Assembly: GCA_030149175.1 (NCBI GenBank)
Contig: JASBSA010000099.1
Location: 1 to 64,000 of the forward strand
Source: Winogradskyella sp.
GTDB lineage: Bacteria; Bacteroidota; Bacteroidia; Flavobacteriales; Flavobacteriaceae
Direction: 5' to 3'
Length of the DNA: 64,000 nt
A program made the translations under genes and the position numbers. Shown here in pieces: positions 41,215-51,159 of the stretch. The notes beneath the pieces were generated by a model, which worked only from the letters and a program-made list of their open reading frames with translations, searched no databases and had not been told where the DNA came from. Each line of letters starts with the position of its first letter. Within the stretch, counting starts at the first letter, position 1.

Positions 41215-41449
41215 ATTTCAATAAGTGTTTTGAACTTTATGAGTACAAATATTGCAACACAAAAATTTAAATTCAAAATTATTTTAAGGATTTTTTTATA
41301 GTTTAACACATAAACAGGTCTGCAAAAGTTCCTAAAACCCTTGTGTTTTCTATTGTTAAGCAAAAATTTTATAATGTAAAACATAATACCTGCAACTCAT
41401 TTTATGATTTCATTATCATTTGAAGATGCTCAATCTTAAATTTAATCTT

Positions 41450-41457
41450 TATTTTTG
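41450..41457 (+). promoter_or_regulatory. TAnnTTTG box of metK
   Basis: TATTTTTG is a perfect -7 match, and the riboswitch-like element starts about 13 bases later, where the transcript should begin. Confidence 0.5.
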
Positions 41458-41469
41458 CCAAGATTTATA

Positions 41470-41543
41470 AAGAGGAAAAATTTGTCTGATTGCAACCTCT
41501 TAAAACTGAAACTATTTCGGTTTGAATAAAAATGCTAAAGCAG
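41470..41543 (+). ncRNA. SAM-II-like riboswitch (long-loop form) upstream of metK
   Basis: P1 is AAGAGG (41470-41475) with CCTCTT (41496-41501). The loop carries AATTTG and GATTGCAA, followed by TTAAAA, and the 3' segment is TGCTAAAGCAG (41533-41543), matching the SAM-II blocks AUUUG, UUGCA, UUAAA and GCUAAA. The CTG in the loop can pair with CAG and GCA with TGC to close the pseudoknot. An extra hairpin AAACTGA/TCGGTTT (41503-41523) fills the connecting loop, as in the long-loop variant known from Bacteroidota. Confidence 0.7.
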
Positions 41544-41607
41544 TTAGTTTTTCAACTTCTCTAGCAGCTACGCAATCTCAATTTTTTAATAAACAAAAAT
41601 AGGATTT

Positions 41608-42861
41608 ATGCCATATTTATTTACTTCAGAAAGTGTTTCGGAAGGACATCCAGATAAAGTTGCTGATCAAATTAGTGATGCATTAATTGATAATTTTTTA
41701 GCTTTTGACCCAGAGTCTAAAGTAGCTTGCGAAACCCTTGTAACAACTGGCCAAGTAGTATTAGCTGGCGAAGTAAAATCTAATACTTATCTAGACGTAC
41801 AGCAAATAGCTAGAGACACCATTAATAAAATCGGTTACACCAAAGGCGAGTACATGTTTGATGGCAACTCGTGTGGAGTCATTTCTGCCATACATGAACA
41901 GTCAGAAGATATTAATCGAGGTGTAGATAGAGCAACCAAAGAAGAGCAAGGTGCTGGCGACCAAGGGATGATGTTTGGCTATGCTACCAACGAGACCAAT
42001 AATTATATGCCTTTGGCATTGGATATTTCGCATCTTATACTTAAAGAACTGGCTGCATTACGTCGCGAAAATAAAGACATCACCTACTTAAGGCCAGATT
42101 CTAAAAGTCAGGTAACTATTGAATATAGTGATGACAATACACCGCAACGTATTGATGCCATTGTTATTTCTACACAACATGACGATTTTGATACAGATGA
42201 CGTTATGTTAGACAAAATTAGAAAAGACATGGTAAACATCTTGATACCTCGTGTAGTAGCCAAAGTACCAGACCATATAAAACCTCTATTTACAGATGAT
42301 ATTAAATATCACATCAATCCAACAGGAAAATTTGTAATAGGTGGACCTCATGGTGATACTGGCTTAACAGGCAGAAAAATAATCGTTGATACTTATGGCG
42401 GAAAAGGCGCACATGGTGGAGGAGCATTTTCTGGAAAAGATCCAAGTAAAGTAGACAGAAGTGCAGCTTATGCAACAAGACATATCGCCAAAAATTTAGT
42501 CGCTGCTGGTGTTTGTGATGAAGTGTTGGTACAAGTGTCTTATGCTATTGGTGTTGTAGAACCTATGGGAATTTTTATTGATACTTATGGTACATGTCCT
42601 TTTAACCTTACAGATGGTGAAATAGCAGAAAAAGTTTCTGAAATTTTTGACATGCGACCAGCTGCCATTGAGGAACGTCTTAAACTACGTCAACCAATGT
42701 ATAGCGAAACAGCAGCCTATGGCCATATGGGAAGACACAATGAGATTGTTACTAAAACTTTTGACCAACCTAACGGTGAATCTAAAACTCTAGAAGTTGA
42801 ACTATTCACATGGGAAAAATTAGATTATGTGGATAAAGTAAAAGCAGCCTTTGGATTGTAA
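41608..42861 (+). CDS. metK: S-adenosylmethionine synthetase
   Basis: A 417-residue enzyme making SAM from methionine and ATP. Diagnostic blocks are [70 protein letters not shown] and [19 protein letters not shown]. It is a single gene with a terminator 23 bases after the stop. The SAM-II-like leader suggests feedback by its own product. Confidence 0.97.
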   Translation: MPYLFTSESVSEGHPDKVADQISDALIDNFLAFDPESKVACETLVTTGQVVLAGEVKSNTYLDVQQIARDTINKIGYTKGEYMFDGNSCGVISAIHEQSEDINRGVDRATKEEQGAGDQGMMFGYATNETNNYMPLALDISHLILKELAALRRENKDITYLRPDSKSQVTIEYSDDNTPQRIDAIVISTQHDDFDTDDVMLDKIRKDMVNILIPRVVAKVPDHIKPLFTDDIKYHINPTGKFVIGGPHGDTGLTGRKIIVDTYGGKGAHGGGAFSGKDPSKVDRSAAYATRHIAKNLVAAGVCDEVLVQVSYAIGVVEPMGIFIDTYGTCPFNLTDGEIAEKVSEIFDMRPAAIEERLKLRQPMYSETAAYGHMGRHNEIVTKTFDQPNGESKTLEVELFTWEKLDYVDKVKAAFGL

Positions 42862-42883
42862 AATTTGAAGTACAGATAAAAAC

Positions 42884-42914
42884 AAAACTCTGATTATAAT
42901 ATAGTCAGAGTTTT
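42884..42914 (+). terminator. Terminator of metK
   Basis: AAAACTCTGA (42884-42893) pairs with TCAGAGTTTT (42905-42914), followed by a T run. Confidence 0.85.
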
Positions 42915-43012
42915 TTCTTTTTGTGACCTCAAGGTAGGAGTTTTAAACATATGGCTGTTTTATTTTCACAAGGTCTTTTTTAAGACTTACTTTTTAACTA
43001 AATCAATGCAAT

Positions 43013-44836
43013 ATGAAAAGAATTAAAAATTTCCCAAATCTTATTTTAATGCTTTTATTATCATTAATTATGGTAACCTCTTGCCAAAAAGATGATAGCC
43101 CTTCTGGAAATAACGACCCACAAGAAAATATACCTGATAACTTTTCTGAATATTTTGGCAATGAAATCTCTCGCGACTTTTTAGGTACCGTTATCGACAA
43201 AAACCATAATCCCATTGAAGGCGCAACCATTACTATCGGTAGCGAAACCGCAACAACAGATAGTAATGGTGTTTTTATGATTAACGGAGCTACAGTTAAG
43301 CAACGTTTTGGTTATATAAAAGCCGAGAAAGCTGGATACATTCATGCTTCACGTAGTGTTGTGCCTTCTAACGGCACCAACAAAGTGACCATTATGATGT
43401 TAGAAGCTACTGTTGTAGGCTCAGTAACCAGTGGAAGTTCGGGAACCGTAACCGATAACGATGGGAGCTCTGTGAGTTTTGACGGTAATTTTATAAAAGA
43501 AGATGGCACTGCTTATTCTGGATCGGTAGACGTAATCATGCATCACCTTGATCCTGCTGATGTGGATATGCCACTACAAATGCCTGGTATGCTTTATGCC
43601 GAAAATGAAAATGGAGCAGAACGTATGCTTCAAACTTTAGGTATGCTTGCAGTGGAATTACGCGGTTCTGGTGGTGAAGATTTAAATTTAGCAGAAGGTT
43701 CAACTTCTGAAATAAAAATTCCTGTAGATGCTAGTTTAATGAGTATAGCTCCTGCAACCATTCCGCTTTGGTATTTTGATGAAACTACTGGTTATTGGAA
43801 AGAAGAGGGTGAAGCTACGCTTCAAGGCAACATGTATGTTGGTACAGTATCACATTTTAGCTTTTGGAATTGTGATATACCAGCAGAAGCAATTACACTT
43901 TGCGTTACTGCGACAGATGAAGATAATATACCTCTAGCAAATATGTCAGTGTCTATTACTAGCACAACATTTGGAACAACCTATGGCTATACAAACGACA
44001 ATGGCGAAGTCTGTGGCTATGTGCCAAGCAATGAAAGTTTAGTGCTTAATGTTTACAGTTATAACTTTTGTGATGATGCTTCTTTGTATAACGAAACCAT
44101 AGGACCCTTTAACTCAGATTCTAGTATTACAGTTGTAGTACCAGATAACCCTGATGTCATTCAGGAAACAGTGGTAGGTACATTTAACACATGTAACGGT
44201 CAGCCTGTTTCGGATGGTTATGTCCAACTGAGCTACGGCAACCAAACCTTTATCGATGCTGTAACTAATGGTGATTTTGAAATTAATCTTTTGAGATGTA
44301 CTGAAAGCAATACATTTGGTATTGAAGCTAGCGACTATGTCAACCTACAAGTCACTGATAGCATTAGTTACACCTTTACGACACCTTTAACAAATATAGG
44401 AACTATAAGTGCATGTAATGCTGTAACTGAGTTTATAGAATACACAATTGATGATGGAGAAAGCGTATTTATTTTCGAAAACATTTCTGCTAACTTCTAT
44501 GCAGAGAGTCCGAATTATCCAGGACCAACCATCGATATTTTTGCATCAAGTAACAATCAGGAAAACTGCTATTATATGTTTGGAGTCCTAAATGATCCTG
44601 ACTATTTAGGTACTTATGATAGTTTTGCTTTTGACGGCACAGTTTCCGATGATACAGGCTTCTTTATTGGAGAATGTCTAAACGTTGCTCCAGAAAACAA
44701 CAATATTACTTACAATCTTACCTCATTAGGGGACGTTAGCGAGTATATAGATATCAATTTTAATGGTTCTTATGAAGATTACCAAGGTAATCCGCACACC
44801 ATAACTGGAGTAGTGCATGTATTGAGAGACAATTAA
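43013..44836 (+). CDS. Lipoprotein with carboxypeptidase-regulatory-like Ig domains
   Basis: A 607-residue lipoprotein with the signal MKRIKNFPNLILMLLLSLIMVTSC. The first domain (about 45-130) is a transthyretin-like carboxypeptidase regulatory fold: DFLGTVIDKNHNPIEGATITIGSETATTDSNGVFMINGA. Further Ig-like domains appear near 290-370 (TATDEDNIPLANMSVSITS) and 380-460. Its first domain is a clear paralogue of the whole 150-residue protein downstream. A surface role is likely; the ligand is unknown. Confidence 0.8.
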   Translation: MKRIKNFPNLILMLLLSLIMVTSCQKDDSPSGNNDPQENIPDNFSEYFGNEISRDFLGTVIDKNHNPIEGATITIGSETATTDSNGVFMINGATVKQRFGYIKAEKAGYIHASRSVVPSNGTNKVTIMMLEATVVGSVTSGSSGTVTDNDGSSVSFDGNFIKEDGTAYSGSVDVIMHHLDPADVDMPLQMPGMLYAENENGAERMLQTLGMLAVELRGSGGEDLNLAEGSTSEIKIPVDASLMSIAPATIPLWYFDETTGYWKEEGEATLQGNMYVGTVSHFSFWNCDIPAEAITLCVTATDEDNIPLANMSVSITSTTFGTTYGYTNDNGEVCGYVPSNESLVLNVYSYNFCDDASLYNETIGPFNSDSSITVVVPDNPDVIQETVVGTFNTCNGQPVSDGYVQLSYGNQTFIDAVTNGDFEINLLRCTESNTFGIEASDYVNLQVTDSISYTFTTPLTNIGTISACNAVTEFIEYTIDDGESVFIFENISANFYAESPNYPGPTIDIFASSNNQENCYYMFGVLNDPDYLGTYDSFAFDGTVSDDTGFFIGECLNVAPENNNITYNLTSLGDVSEYIDINFNGSYEDYQGNPHTITGVVHVLRDN

Positions 44837-44862
44837 TAATATATACAAATTAGGGTTTTAAT

Positions 44863-44902
44863 AAAAACTCTCAAATCTAAACTTTAAGATTTGAGAGTTT
44901 TT
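44863..44902 (+). terminator. Terminator after the large Ig-domain lipoprotein
   Basis: A 16-bp perfect stem, AAAAACTCTCAAATCT (44863-44878) with AGATTTGAGAGTTTTT (44887-44902). Confidence 0.85.
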
Positions 44903-44960
44903 ATTTATAAGTATTTTAACGCAACCCTTTTACCGTTTCTGTATCTTCGATATAGAAACC

Positions 44961-45413
44961 ATGGGTAATCAAAAAAACATAAAACTTATAATTCCAACAA
45001 TATTGGTGGTTTGTATTTGTATACTTTTAATATCCTCTAGCGATGCCTTTAAAGACAAACCAGACAAAAAGAACACAAAACCTTTATCAGAATATCTTGG
45101 TGAACGTGTAGACATTAGTCTAAAAGGATCTGTTGTTAATGATAATAATGAACCTTTAGACAGTGTTACCATTACCGTTGGAAATCAGACTGTGCAAACC
45201 GATACTCAAGGTCAATTTGAAATAAAAAATGCTGCGGCTTACGAGAATTTTTTACCCGTAGAAGCGCAACGAAAAGGGTATCAAAACATGGTCATAAACC
45301 TAAATCCTAAGGATAAAAAAAACGATATAGATATTACTCTAAAAAAAGAAGGAACCACATGTCTATTCTGGTTTTGCAAGCATAATCACAACCTTCCTGC
45401 TACTATAAATTAG
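44961..45413 (+). CDS. Small membrane-anchored carboxypeptidase-regulatory-like protein
   Basis: A 150-residue protein with one N-terminal membrane segment or signal (about 8-27). The domain LSEYLGERVDISLKGSVVNDNNEPLDSVTITVGNQTVQTDTQGQFEI parallels residues 45-95 of the 607-residue lipoprotein (FSEYFGNEISRDFLGTVIDKNHNP and on). It ends with a short Cys-containing tail (CLFWFC). Likely a duplicate limited to the first domain. Confidence 0.72.
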   Translation: MGNQKNIKLIIPTILVVCICILLISSSDAFKDKPDKKNTKPLSEYLGERVDISLKGSVVNDNNEPLDSVTITVGNQTVQTDTQGQFEIKNAAAYENFLPVEAQRKGYQNMVINLNPKDKKNDIDITLKKEGTTCLFWFCKHNHNLPATIN

Positions 45414-45495
45414 ATTTTATTGAGGATTTTTTTAATAATTCTTCAAAAGCACATCCTTTGATTAGTGTTTTTTTATATGGAAAAAAACTTTTAAT

Positions 45496-45522
45496 AAAAA
45501 GCCTTCTTTCAGAAGGCTTTTT
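45496..45522. terminator. Bidirectional terminator
   Basis: AAAAAGCCTTCT, loop TTC, AGAAGGCTTTTT. It ends the convergent pair of the small Ig protein and the outer-membrane receptor. Confidence 0.85.
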
Positions 45523-45528
45523 TTAATC

Positions 45529-48288
45529 TTATAAAGTATATGTCAACCTAAACGTAATAAATCGTGGCTGTACAAAGGTTTCGGAACTAAATACTGAAAT
45601 AGTACCTGCACCATTACTAATGTTAGAATCGATATCTAATAAGTTAGACGCTCTTAGGGAGTATTCCCATTTGGCGTCTCTATCTTTTCTGTAACGTAGT
45701 GACGCATCCCAAGTTTTAAATACTTGTGTTTGCCCATTACCTTCTTGCTCGTTGTAGGTAAACTCGGTAACAAAAGTAAGGGCATTCCAAATGTAAGCAT
45801 CGAACTCTATAGACGGCGCTCTGGTTATAAACTTAGTGGTATTATTACCTTGGTCATTATCTCGTTCTGTAAATCTGTAGCGCAATCTTACATTTGGTGC
45901 TTCTCTAAAGTTTGTTCTTAACTCTGGTGAATAGGTTTGTGTAAAACTCTTGTTTATAGAAGGGTTTTCTACACTTTGAATAAATTGATTAAACTTACTG
46001 TAATTGAAATTAGCTCCAAAACGTGCTCTAATTTTTCCAAAGGTACGCTCCACACGCCCAAATAAAGACGCATTCTCGTCCGCAAATTGTGAGTTGAAGA
46101 ACGAACTCGTTCTAATAACACTTTCAAAATTGGTTAACGAACGGATTTGATCTTCGTTTTTACTATAGTTAGCACCTGCAAATACGTTGGTATAATTAAA
46201 CAAGTTAAAACTGCTGTAAAACAATCTAAAGTTATGAGATAACGCATTCTGCAATTCTGGATTACCATATTGTATACTGTTAAAGTTATTGAGCACCAAG
46301 CCTTCAGCAATATTGGTAACGTCCGTAAAGGTATTTTGCATATTGTAATTAAACTGCAAGGATTCACTCTTTTTAAATTGAATACGAGCTTCAAAATCTG
46401 GCAATACATTAAAGAAGTTATCTTTAAATGTGTCTCCGTTTTGAGTGTTTTGATTGCTATAAGCATGGAAGGACACACCTGGTGTAAAGGTGAATTTCCC
46501 TGTTTTAAACCTGTAATGCACACCTAAATACACATCACTAAAGCGATATTCTACATTGTCGTTTTCTGCAGAAAGCAACTCACCTTCATTCGTTATAGTC
46601 GGTGTAGGATCTAAACGTGTACCATCATCCAAAAACTGAAAAATATTAGAGTTAAATTTCTGGTTGCTGAAGATTGTTCCTAAGGTAAGGTTAATGTTAC
46701 TTTTGGAATTCAAAATATTATAATAATCTAACTTAGCATCTAATTGGTTGCTCTTTACACGTCTTTCCTGGTTTAAATCATAACTCAACTGGTTTAGATC
46801 TAAGCCCAAGCCTGTTGCCGTGTTATCAAAAGCATCATTCTCATCATCTAAAATAGCGTTGTAAAACGGATCTTCATCCTTAATTAAATGCTGTGCTTCA
46901 AAAGCGAAGATGTTGTTTTCGTTTAGGGTGTAGTAATAATTCAAGTTTTGATTGATGCTAAAAGGTTTTACTTGATCTACTTGATTAGTATTTCCTACTA
47001 CCGAAGAAAACAAATTCTGACGTTCTTCATCATCAGAAGTACGCGCTAACACATCATAATCTAATTGATTATTTACATTAGGTTTATAGGAGGCACTTAA
47101 CTTAGCAATTAATTGATTAGTTGCTTCTCTACCAGTGGATGTAGTTTCCTCATTTGGAGGTATATTAGATTCATCAATGGGAGTGTTTGGATCGTCTTCT
47201 ACCTCAATATACTCAATAACATTATTCTCTCGTGTTCTTAATCGGCTACTGTTATAAATTAAAAAACCACTTAAGTCTAGCGCTTTATTAGGTGAATAAC
47301 TAAAGTTGGCTGAGGTTAGTTTGGTGATTACCTCTTGAGCGTTGGCTATGTTGGTTAACCCTCCTAGTCCGTTATCGCCTAAATTTATATTTGTACCACT
47401 GGTTCTACTTGGTAACCTAAAGCCACCTCCAAAACCTCTTAGGTCTCTATTGGTTAATGCTACTTCACCAATATTATTCATATCACCAATAAGGTTAATA
47501 CTGTATTTTGGACTGTAATAAAATAGTTTTGGCTGTACGAGGTATAACTCATCATTTGGAGAAGGTGCTGCACCTGCACCAGCGGTAACATCACCAAACC
47601 AGAAGTTCTTTTTGCCTTCTTTTAATTTAATATTGATCGCTACGTTATCTTGATTGTTCTGAACACCTCTCAATTGACCAACCTCTGCATAATTACGAAG
47701 TACCTGTACTTTATCTACCGCATTGGACGGTATATTCTTTGTAGCTAATTTAGTATCTCCATCAAAGAAATCTTTCCCTTCAACCATTATTTTAGAAACT
47801 GCCTTCCCCTCGACTTCAATCTGGCCATCATCATTTATTTCTACACCTGGTAGTTTTGCCAATACATCTTCTAATTTTCGTTCGGATCCATTTTTAAAAG
47901 AGTCTGCGTTGTAAATGAGTGTGTCACCTTTTATGGTTACAGGCATTTCATAGGTTAACTCTACAGCATCCAAAGCATTATCTGGCATTAAGGTAAAATC
48001 CTTGGTAATATCAGTTTCGGCTGTGCTAATTATTTCTTCATAAGTTGTAAGACCTATGTAACTTACCTGTAATTTGTATTTTCCGTTTTTACCTAAAGAC
48101 AAAATATATTTTCCTTTGTCATTGGTAACAGCATAAGATTCCAAACCATTTGTTTCTTGATTAATAGCAATAACATTAGCCAATTCTAATGGTGTACCAA
48201 TACTATCTTTTACCACACCTTGCATTTTGATTTGAGCAAAAGTGTTGCCAGCCACTACTAAACATAGTAGCATTAAAATGTTCTTCAT
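45529..48288 (-). CDS. TonB-dependent-receptor-like outer-membrane beta-barrel protein
   Basis: A 919-residue protein with a signal peptide, an N-terminal carboxypeptidase-D regulatory domain (IKMQGVVKDSIGTPLELANVIAIN, about 20-105), a plug-like region (ADSFKNGSERKLEDVLAKLPGVEINDDGQIEVEGK and VQVLRNYAEVGQLRG) and a long C-terminal barrel ending FVQPRFITFRLTYTL. No obvious TonB box; it fits the outer-membrane beta-barrel family often encoded with GLPGLI proteins. It follows the GLPGLI genes by 21 bases and is probably the outer-membrane component of that system. Confidence 0.85.
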   Translation of the reverse strand: MKNILMLLCLVVAGNTFAQIKMQGVVKDSIGTPLELANVIAINQETNGLESYAVTNDKGKYILSLGKNGKYKLQVSYIGLTTYEEIISTAETDITKDFTLMPDNALDAVELTYEMPVTIKGDTLIYNADSFKNGSERKLEDVLAKLPGVEINDDGQIEVEGKAVSKIMVEGKDFFDGDTKLATKNIPSNAVDKVQVLRNYAEVGQLRGVQNNQDNVAINIKLKEGKKNFWFGDVTAGAGAAPSPNDELYLVQPKLFYYSPKYSINLIGDMNNIGEVALTNRDLRGFGGGFRLPSRTSGTNINLGDNGLGGLTNIANAQEVITKLTSANFSYSPNKALDLSGFLIYNSSRLRTRENNVIEYIEVEDDPNTPIDESNIPPNEETTSTGREATNQLIAKLSASYKPNVNNQLDYDVLARTSDDEERQNLFSSVVGNTNQVDQVKPFSINQNLNYYYTLNENNIFAFEAQHLIKDEDPFYNAILDDENDAFDNTATGLGLDLNQLSYDLNQERRVKSNQLDAKLDYYNILNSKSNINLTLGTIFSNQKFNSNIFQFLDDGTRLDPTPTITNEGELLSAENDNVEYRFSDVYLGVHYRFKTGKFTFTPGVSFHAYSNQNTQNGDTFKDNFFNVLPDFEARIQFKKSESLQFNYNMQNTFTDVTNIAEGLVLNNFNSIQYGNPELQNALSHNFRLFYSSFNLFNYTNVFAGANYSKNEDQIRSLTNFESVIRTSSFFNSQFADENASLFGRVERTFGKIRARFGANFNYSKFNQFIQSVENPSINKSFTQTYSPELRTNFREAPNVRLRYRFTERDNDQGNNTTKFITRAPSIEFDAYIWNALTFVTEFTYNEQEGNGQTQVFKTWDASLRYRKDRDAKWEYSLRASNLLDIDSNISNGAGTISVFSSETFVQPRFITFRLTYTL

Positions 48289-48309
48289 TTTTTGATTGTG
48301 TTAGATTTT

Positions 48310-49197
48310 TTAATTTCTTCTCCCTCTATCTCCTCTGCGTCCACCATACATTTCACGCATTTCCTGCATTTTTTTAGTGATGATCTCATTGTACTCAGCT
48401 TTGGTAACCTCATCACCTTTTTCAGGTTTTTCTATGACTTCTTTTTCTTCGGGATTCATAACTATTTTAGTGCAGAGAATAGTTGTTCGGTCTGCATTAA
48501 TTTCTAGAATTAAACCTGGCAAACCCCAATAATCATCTGGCCCTTGATTGATTGGCACCTGAGGTGTGTACCATGCTACTACCTCTATTGTTTTTGGTAC
48601 TTCAATCTCGTTCATTGGGTCGTTATCTTTTTTTATAGAATCATTTTTCTTCTCGCTATCCTTTTTATTTTCATCTCTATCTCTTCTTCGTCTCATGCTT
48701 CGCCAGTCAAACTCATCAACAGTTTTTATAGCTGTGGCTTTAAAACAAGTGTACTGACCAATTTGCTTGGTTTCTGTACCCATTTTCCATTCTAAAGATT
48801 TTAATTCGTCTTTGATTAAAAATTGTTTACCAAAAAACTCCTGATCTTGCAGCAATTCTTTAGACTTAACATTTTTATATTTTGGACCACCTGTAAAACT
48901 ACTTGCAAAACCTCCCCAACCTCTTCCTGAACCTGGCGCTTCTAATTTTTCGTCTTCTTTATAAATTGACTCTTCCTTATTAAAGGTCAAGATGTATTCT
49001 TTTTCAAGAAAGCTTTTCATTCGCTCTTCGATACGCTTTTTTTGTTCGGCACTCATTTCTCGTCCTCCCCATTGATCTAAATCCATAGTAGTTTTAGACA
49101 TGTAATAGGCTTTGCCTTGAAAATTTTGTTGGGCAAATGAATTGGTAAAAAAGCATAACAAAACTAAGAAGGTAAGTTTTTGAAGTAATTTTTTCAT
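48310..49197 (-). CDS. GLPGLI family secreted protein, copy 1
   Basis: A 295-residue protein with a signal peptide (MKKLLQKLTFLVLLCFFTNSFAQ). The family motif is YWGLPGLILEINADRTTILCTKI, preceded by VAWYTPQVPINQGPDD. The N-terminal part has FQGKAYYMSKTTMDL and YILTFNKEESIYKEDEKL, shared with the two paralogues. The C-terminus is Arg/Gly-rich. Function of the family is unknown. It lies directly before the outer-membrane receptor gene. Confidence 0.9.
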   Translation of the reverse strand: MKKLLQKLTFLVLLCFFTNSFAQQNFQGKAYYMSKTTMDLDQWGGREMSAEQKKRIEERMKSFLEKEYILTFNKEESIYKEDEKLEAPGSGRGWGGFASSFTGGPKYKNVKSKELLQDQEFFGKQFLIKDELKSLEWKMGTETKQIGQYTCFKATAIKTVDEFDWRSMRRRRDRDENKKDSEKKNDSIKKDNDPMNEIEVPKTIEVVAWYTPQVPINQGPDDYWGLPGLILEINADRTTILCTKIVMNPEEKEVIEKPEKGDEVTKAEYNEIITKKMQEMREMYGGRRGDRGRRN

Positions 49198-49308
49198 GTT
49201 ATAGTTTAATCTTGATTAACAAATGTAAATGTATTGTTCTAAGTGCTTACTTAGACCTCTTTAGATGCCATTTGTTGAATTTAATTGCGTTAAACTTATG
49301 TTAATAAA

Positions 49309-50193
49309 TTAGCCTCTTCGTCTTCCTATTCGATTATTTCGAAATTCTTTCATCTTATCTACTATGGTTTTCTGATACTCTGCTTTGGTGGTTTCCTTAC
49401 CTTTATCTGGCACAATAATTTCTAATTTCTCTTTTGGATTTAAAACTATTTTGGTACACAACATAGTGGTATTTCCAGCACTGACTTCTAGAATTAAACC
49501 TGGTAAACCCCAATATTCTAAAGGACCATGCCCTACCGGAATCTGGGGAGAATACCATGCTTCTACATCTGTCATATCTACACTAGGATCATTGGTTGTT
49601 CTACTTATGGAATCGCTTTGTTTTTCTGTATTGCTATCTTCATTACGCAATCTGCTCCAAGAAAAATCATACCAAGCCAATTCACTTGTTGGAATAGATG
49701 CCGTAGCCTTAAAGCACGTATAGTTTCCTATTTGTTTCGTTTCCTTGTCCAATTTCCAATTAATGTCTTGTAACTTATCCTTTACCAAAAACTTTTTTCC
49801 ATAAAACTCTTGACTCTGAATTTGAGTGTTGGTTTTAACATTTTTATATTGCTTACCAGGTGAGAAATTTTTTCCCCAAGAATCTGTAGCACCTGTCATA
49901 GCATCTAGTTTTTCATCTTCATAAAACAAGGCCTCTTCTTTGTTAAAAGTTAAGATGTATTCCTTTTCTAACCTATTCTTTAACCTAGCTTCTATTTGCT
50001 TTTTCTGTGCCTCACTCAATCGCTCTCCCCATCTTCCAAGTTCCATTTTAGATTTAGACACATAAAATGCTTGACCTTGAAAATCATCATTTACAGCCTC
50101 GTAATTAGAACTTAAATTCGTTTTCAGTTCTGGCAAAAAACCTATGAGAAATAAAAAGATAACAACGCCGAATTTTAAGAATATTGATTTCAT
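49309..50193 (-). CDS. GLPGLI family secreted protein, copy 2
   Basis: A 294-residue paralogue with an N-terminal hydrophobic signal (about 5-20). It contains FQGQAFYVSKSKMELGRWGERLSEAQKKQIEARL, TFNKEEALFYEDEKL, VEAWYSPQIPVGHGPLEYWGLPGLILEVSAGNTTM and LCTKIVLNPKEK. Copies 1 and 2 are closest to each other by length and by these blocks. The 111-base gap to copy 1 holds GTTAA direct repeats. Confidence 0.9.
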   Translation of the reverse strand: MKSIFLKFGVVIFLFLIGFLPELKTNLSSNYEAVNDDFQGQAFYVSKSKMELGRWGERLSEAQKKQIEARLKNRLEKEYILTFNKEEALFYEDEKLDAMTGATDSWGKNFSPGKQYKNVKTNTQIQSQEFYGKKFLVKDKLQDINWKLDKETKQIGNYTCFKATASIPTSELAWYDFSWSRLRNEDSNTEKQSDSISRTTNDPSVDMTDVEAWYSPQIPVGHGPLEYWGLPGLILEVSAGNTTMLCTKIVLNPKEKLEIIVPDKGKETTKAEYQKTIVDKMKEFRNNRIGRRRG

Positions 50194-50295
50194 GACTAAA
50201 CAGTTTGGTTAATTATTTTGTTTAACAAATATATTTAATCATTAAACAATAATTTGCTGTTTATCATAAAATTAACAAGCCATATTACTTTTAAT

Positions 50296-51147
50296 TTAAC
50301 CACCAATAGTTATACTAAAGCTACTACCGTCATTTCTATCTCCTTTTTTTGGCCTGAATCGCTCCATCATTTCCTTAGCCTTCTTTTCCATGATGTCATC
50401 ATACTTTTCTTGGTTAACTTCTTTACCTTTATCTGGCTCAGTAATATCTATCTTTTCTTTAGGGTTAAGTACAATCTTACTACACACAATCGTCAACTTT
50501 CCATCATGAACTTCTAAAATTAAACCTGGTAGTCCTTGATAGTTGTCTGGCCCATGATTAACAGGGATTTGCGGTGTGTACCATGCTGTAACTGTTCGTT
50601 CTTCCATCTCTGGCTCTTTATCTTCTTCATCTTCTTCTCCATTAATAACCACTCTTGGTTTTTCAATAGTTTTGGTAAAAGTGGCTTTGTAACAAGGGTA
50701 TTCACCAATATATTTGGTTTCAGAACCTAACTGCCACTCAATCTTTTCAATATTATCTTTAACCAAAAAGATTTTACCATAAGTATCTACCTGCTCGGTG
50801 TATCTTTGCTCTTTTGTGTTTTTGTATAACACATCAGAGCCTCCTCCGCCTCCAATAGAGACGATCTGAAATTCACCTCCCATACCAACATTGGGCTTGC
50901 CTAATTCTTCCTCCTGCTTATAGGTAGATTCTTCTTTATTGAAGCTAAGCGTAAATGTTTTTTGGAATTGCTTTTTCATCATCTCCAACATTTTGGTTTG
51001 CATCTCGTCATTCATCTGAGTGCTATCTAGCTTAATGTCTACTTTTCGCTGTGTCTTGTATGTTGCTATACCTTGAAAGTCTTGTGCATTAACAGCCGTA
51101 AAAACAGCTGTCAATAGCAAAACTATAACTCTAACAATTGTTGTCAT
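50296..51147 (-). CDS. GLPGLI family secreted protein, copy 3
   Basis: A 283-residue paralogue with a signal peptide (MTTIVRVIVLLLTAVFTAVNA). It contains FQGIATYKTQRKVDI, TFTLSFNKEESTYKQEEELGKPN, VTAWYTPQIPVNHGPDNYQGLPGLILEVHDG and IVCSKIVLNPKEKIDI. A Gly-rich segment GGGGGSD occurs near residue 110. It begins 13 bases after the small secreted protein and probably shares its transcript. Confidence 0.9.
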   Translation of the reverse strand: MTTIVRVIVLLLTAVFTAVNAQDFQGIATYKTQRKVDIKLDSTQMNDEMQTKMLEMMKKQFQKTFTLSFNKEESTYKQEEELGKPNVGMGGEFQIVSIGGGGGSDVLYKNTKEQRYTEQVDTYGKIFLVKDNIEKIEWQLGSETKYIGEYPCYKATFTKTIEKPRVVINGEEDEEDKEPEMEERTVTAWYTPQIPVNHGPDNYQGLPGLILEVHDGKLTIVCSKIVLNPKEKIDITEPDKGKEVNQEKYDDIMEKKAKEMMERFRPKKGDRNDGSSFSITIGG

Positions 51148-51159
51148 TTTTGATTAGTT

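Noticed and set aside
41172-41384. 70-residue minus-strand ORF upstream of the SAM-I riboswitch
   Set aside because: Its 3' part lies within the conserved riboswitch core and its composition is that of AT-rich noncoding DNA.
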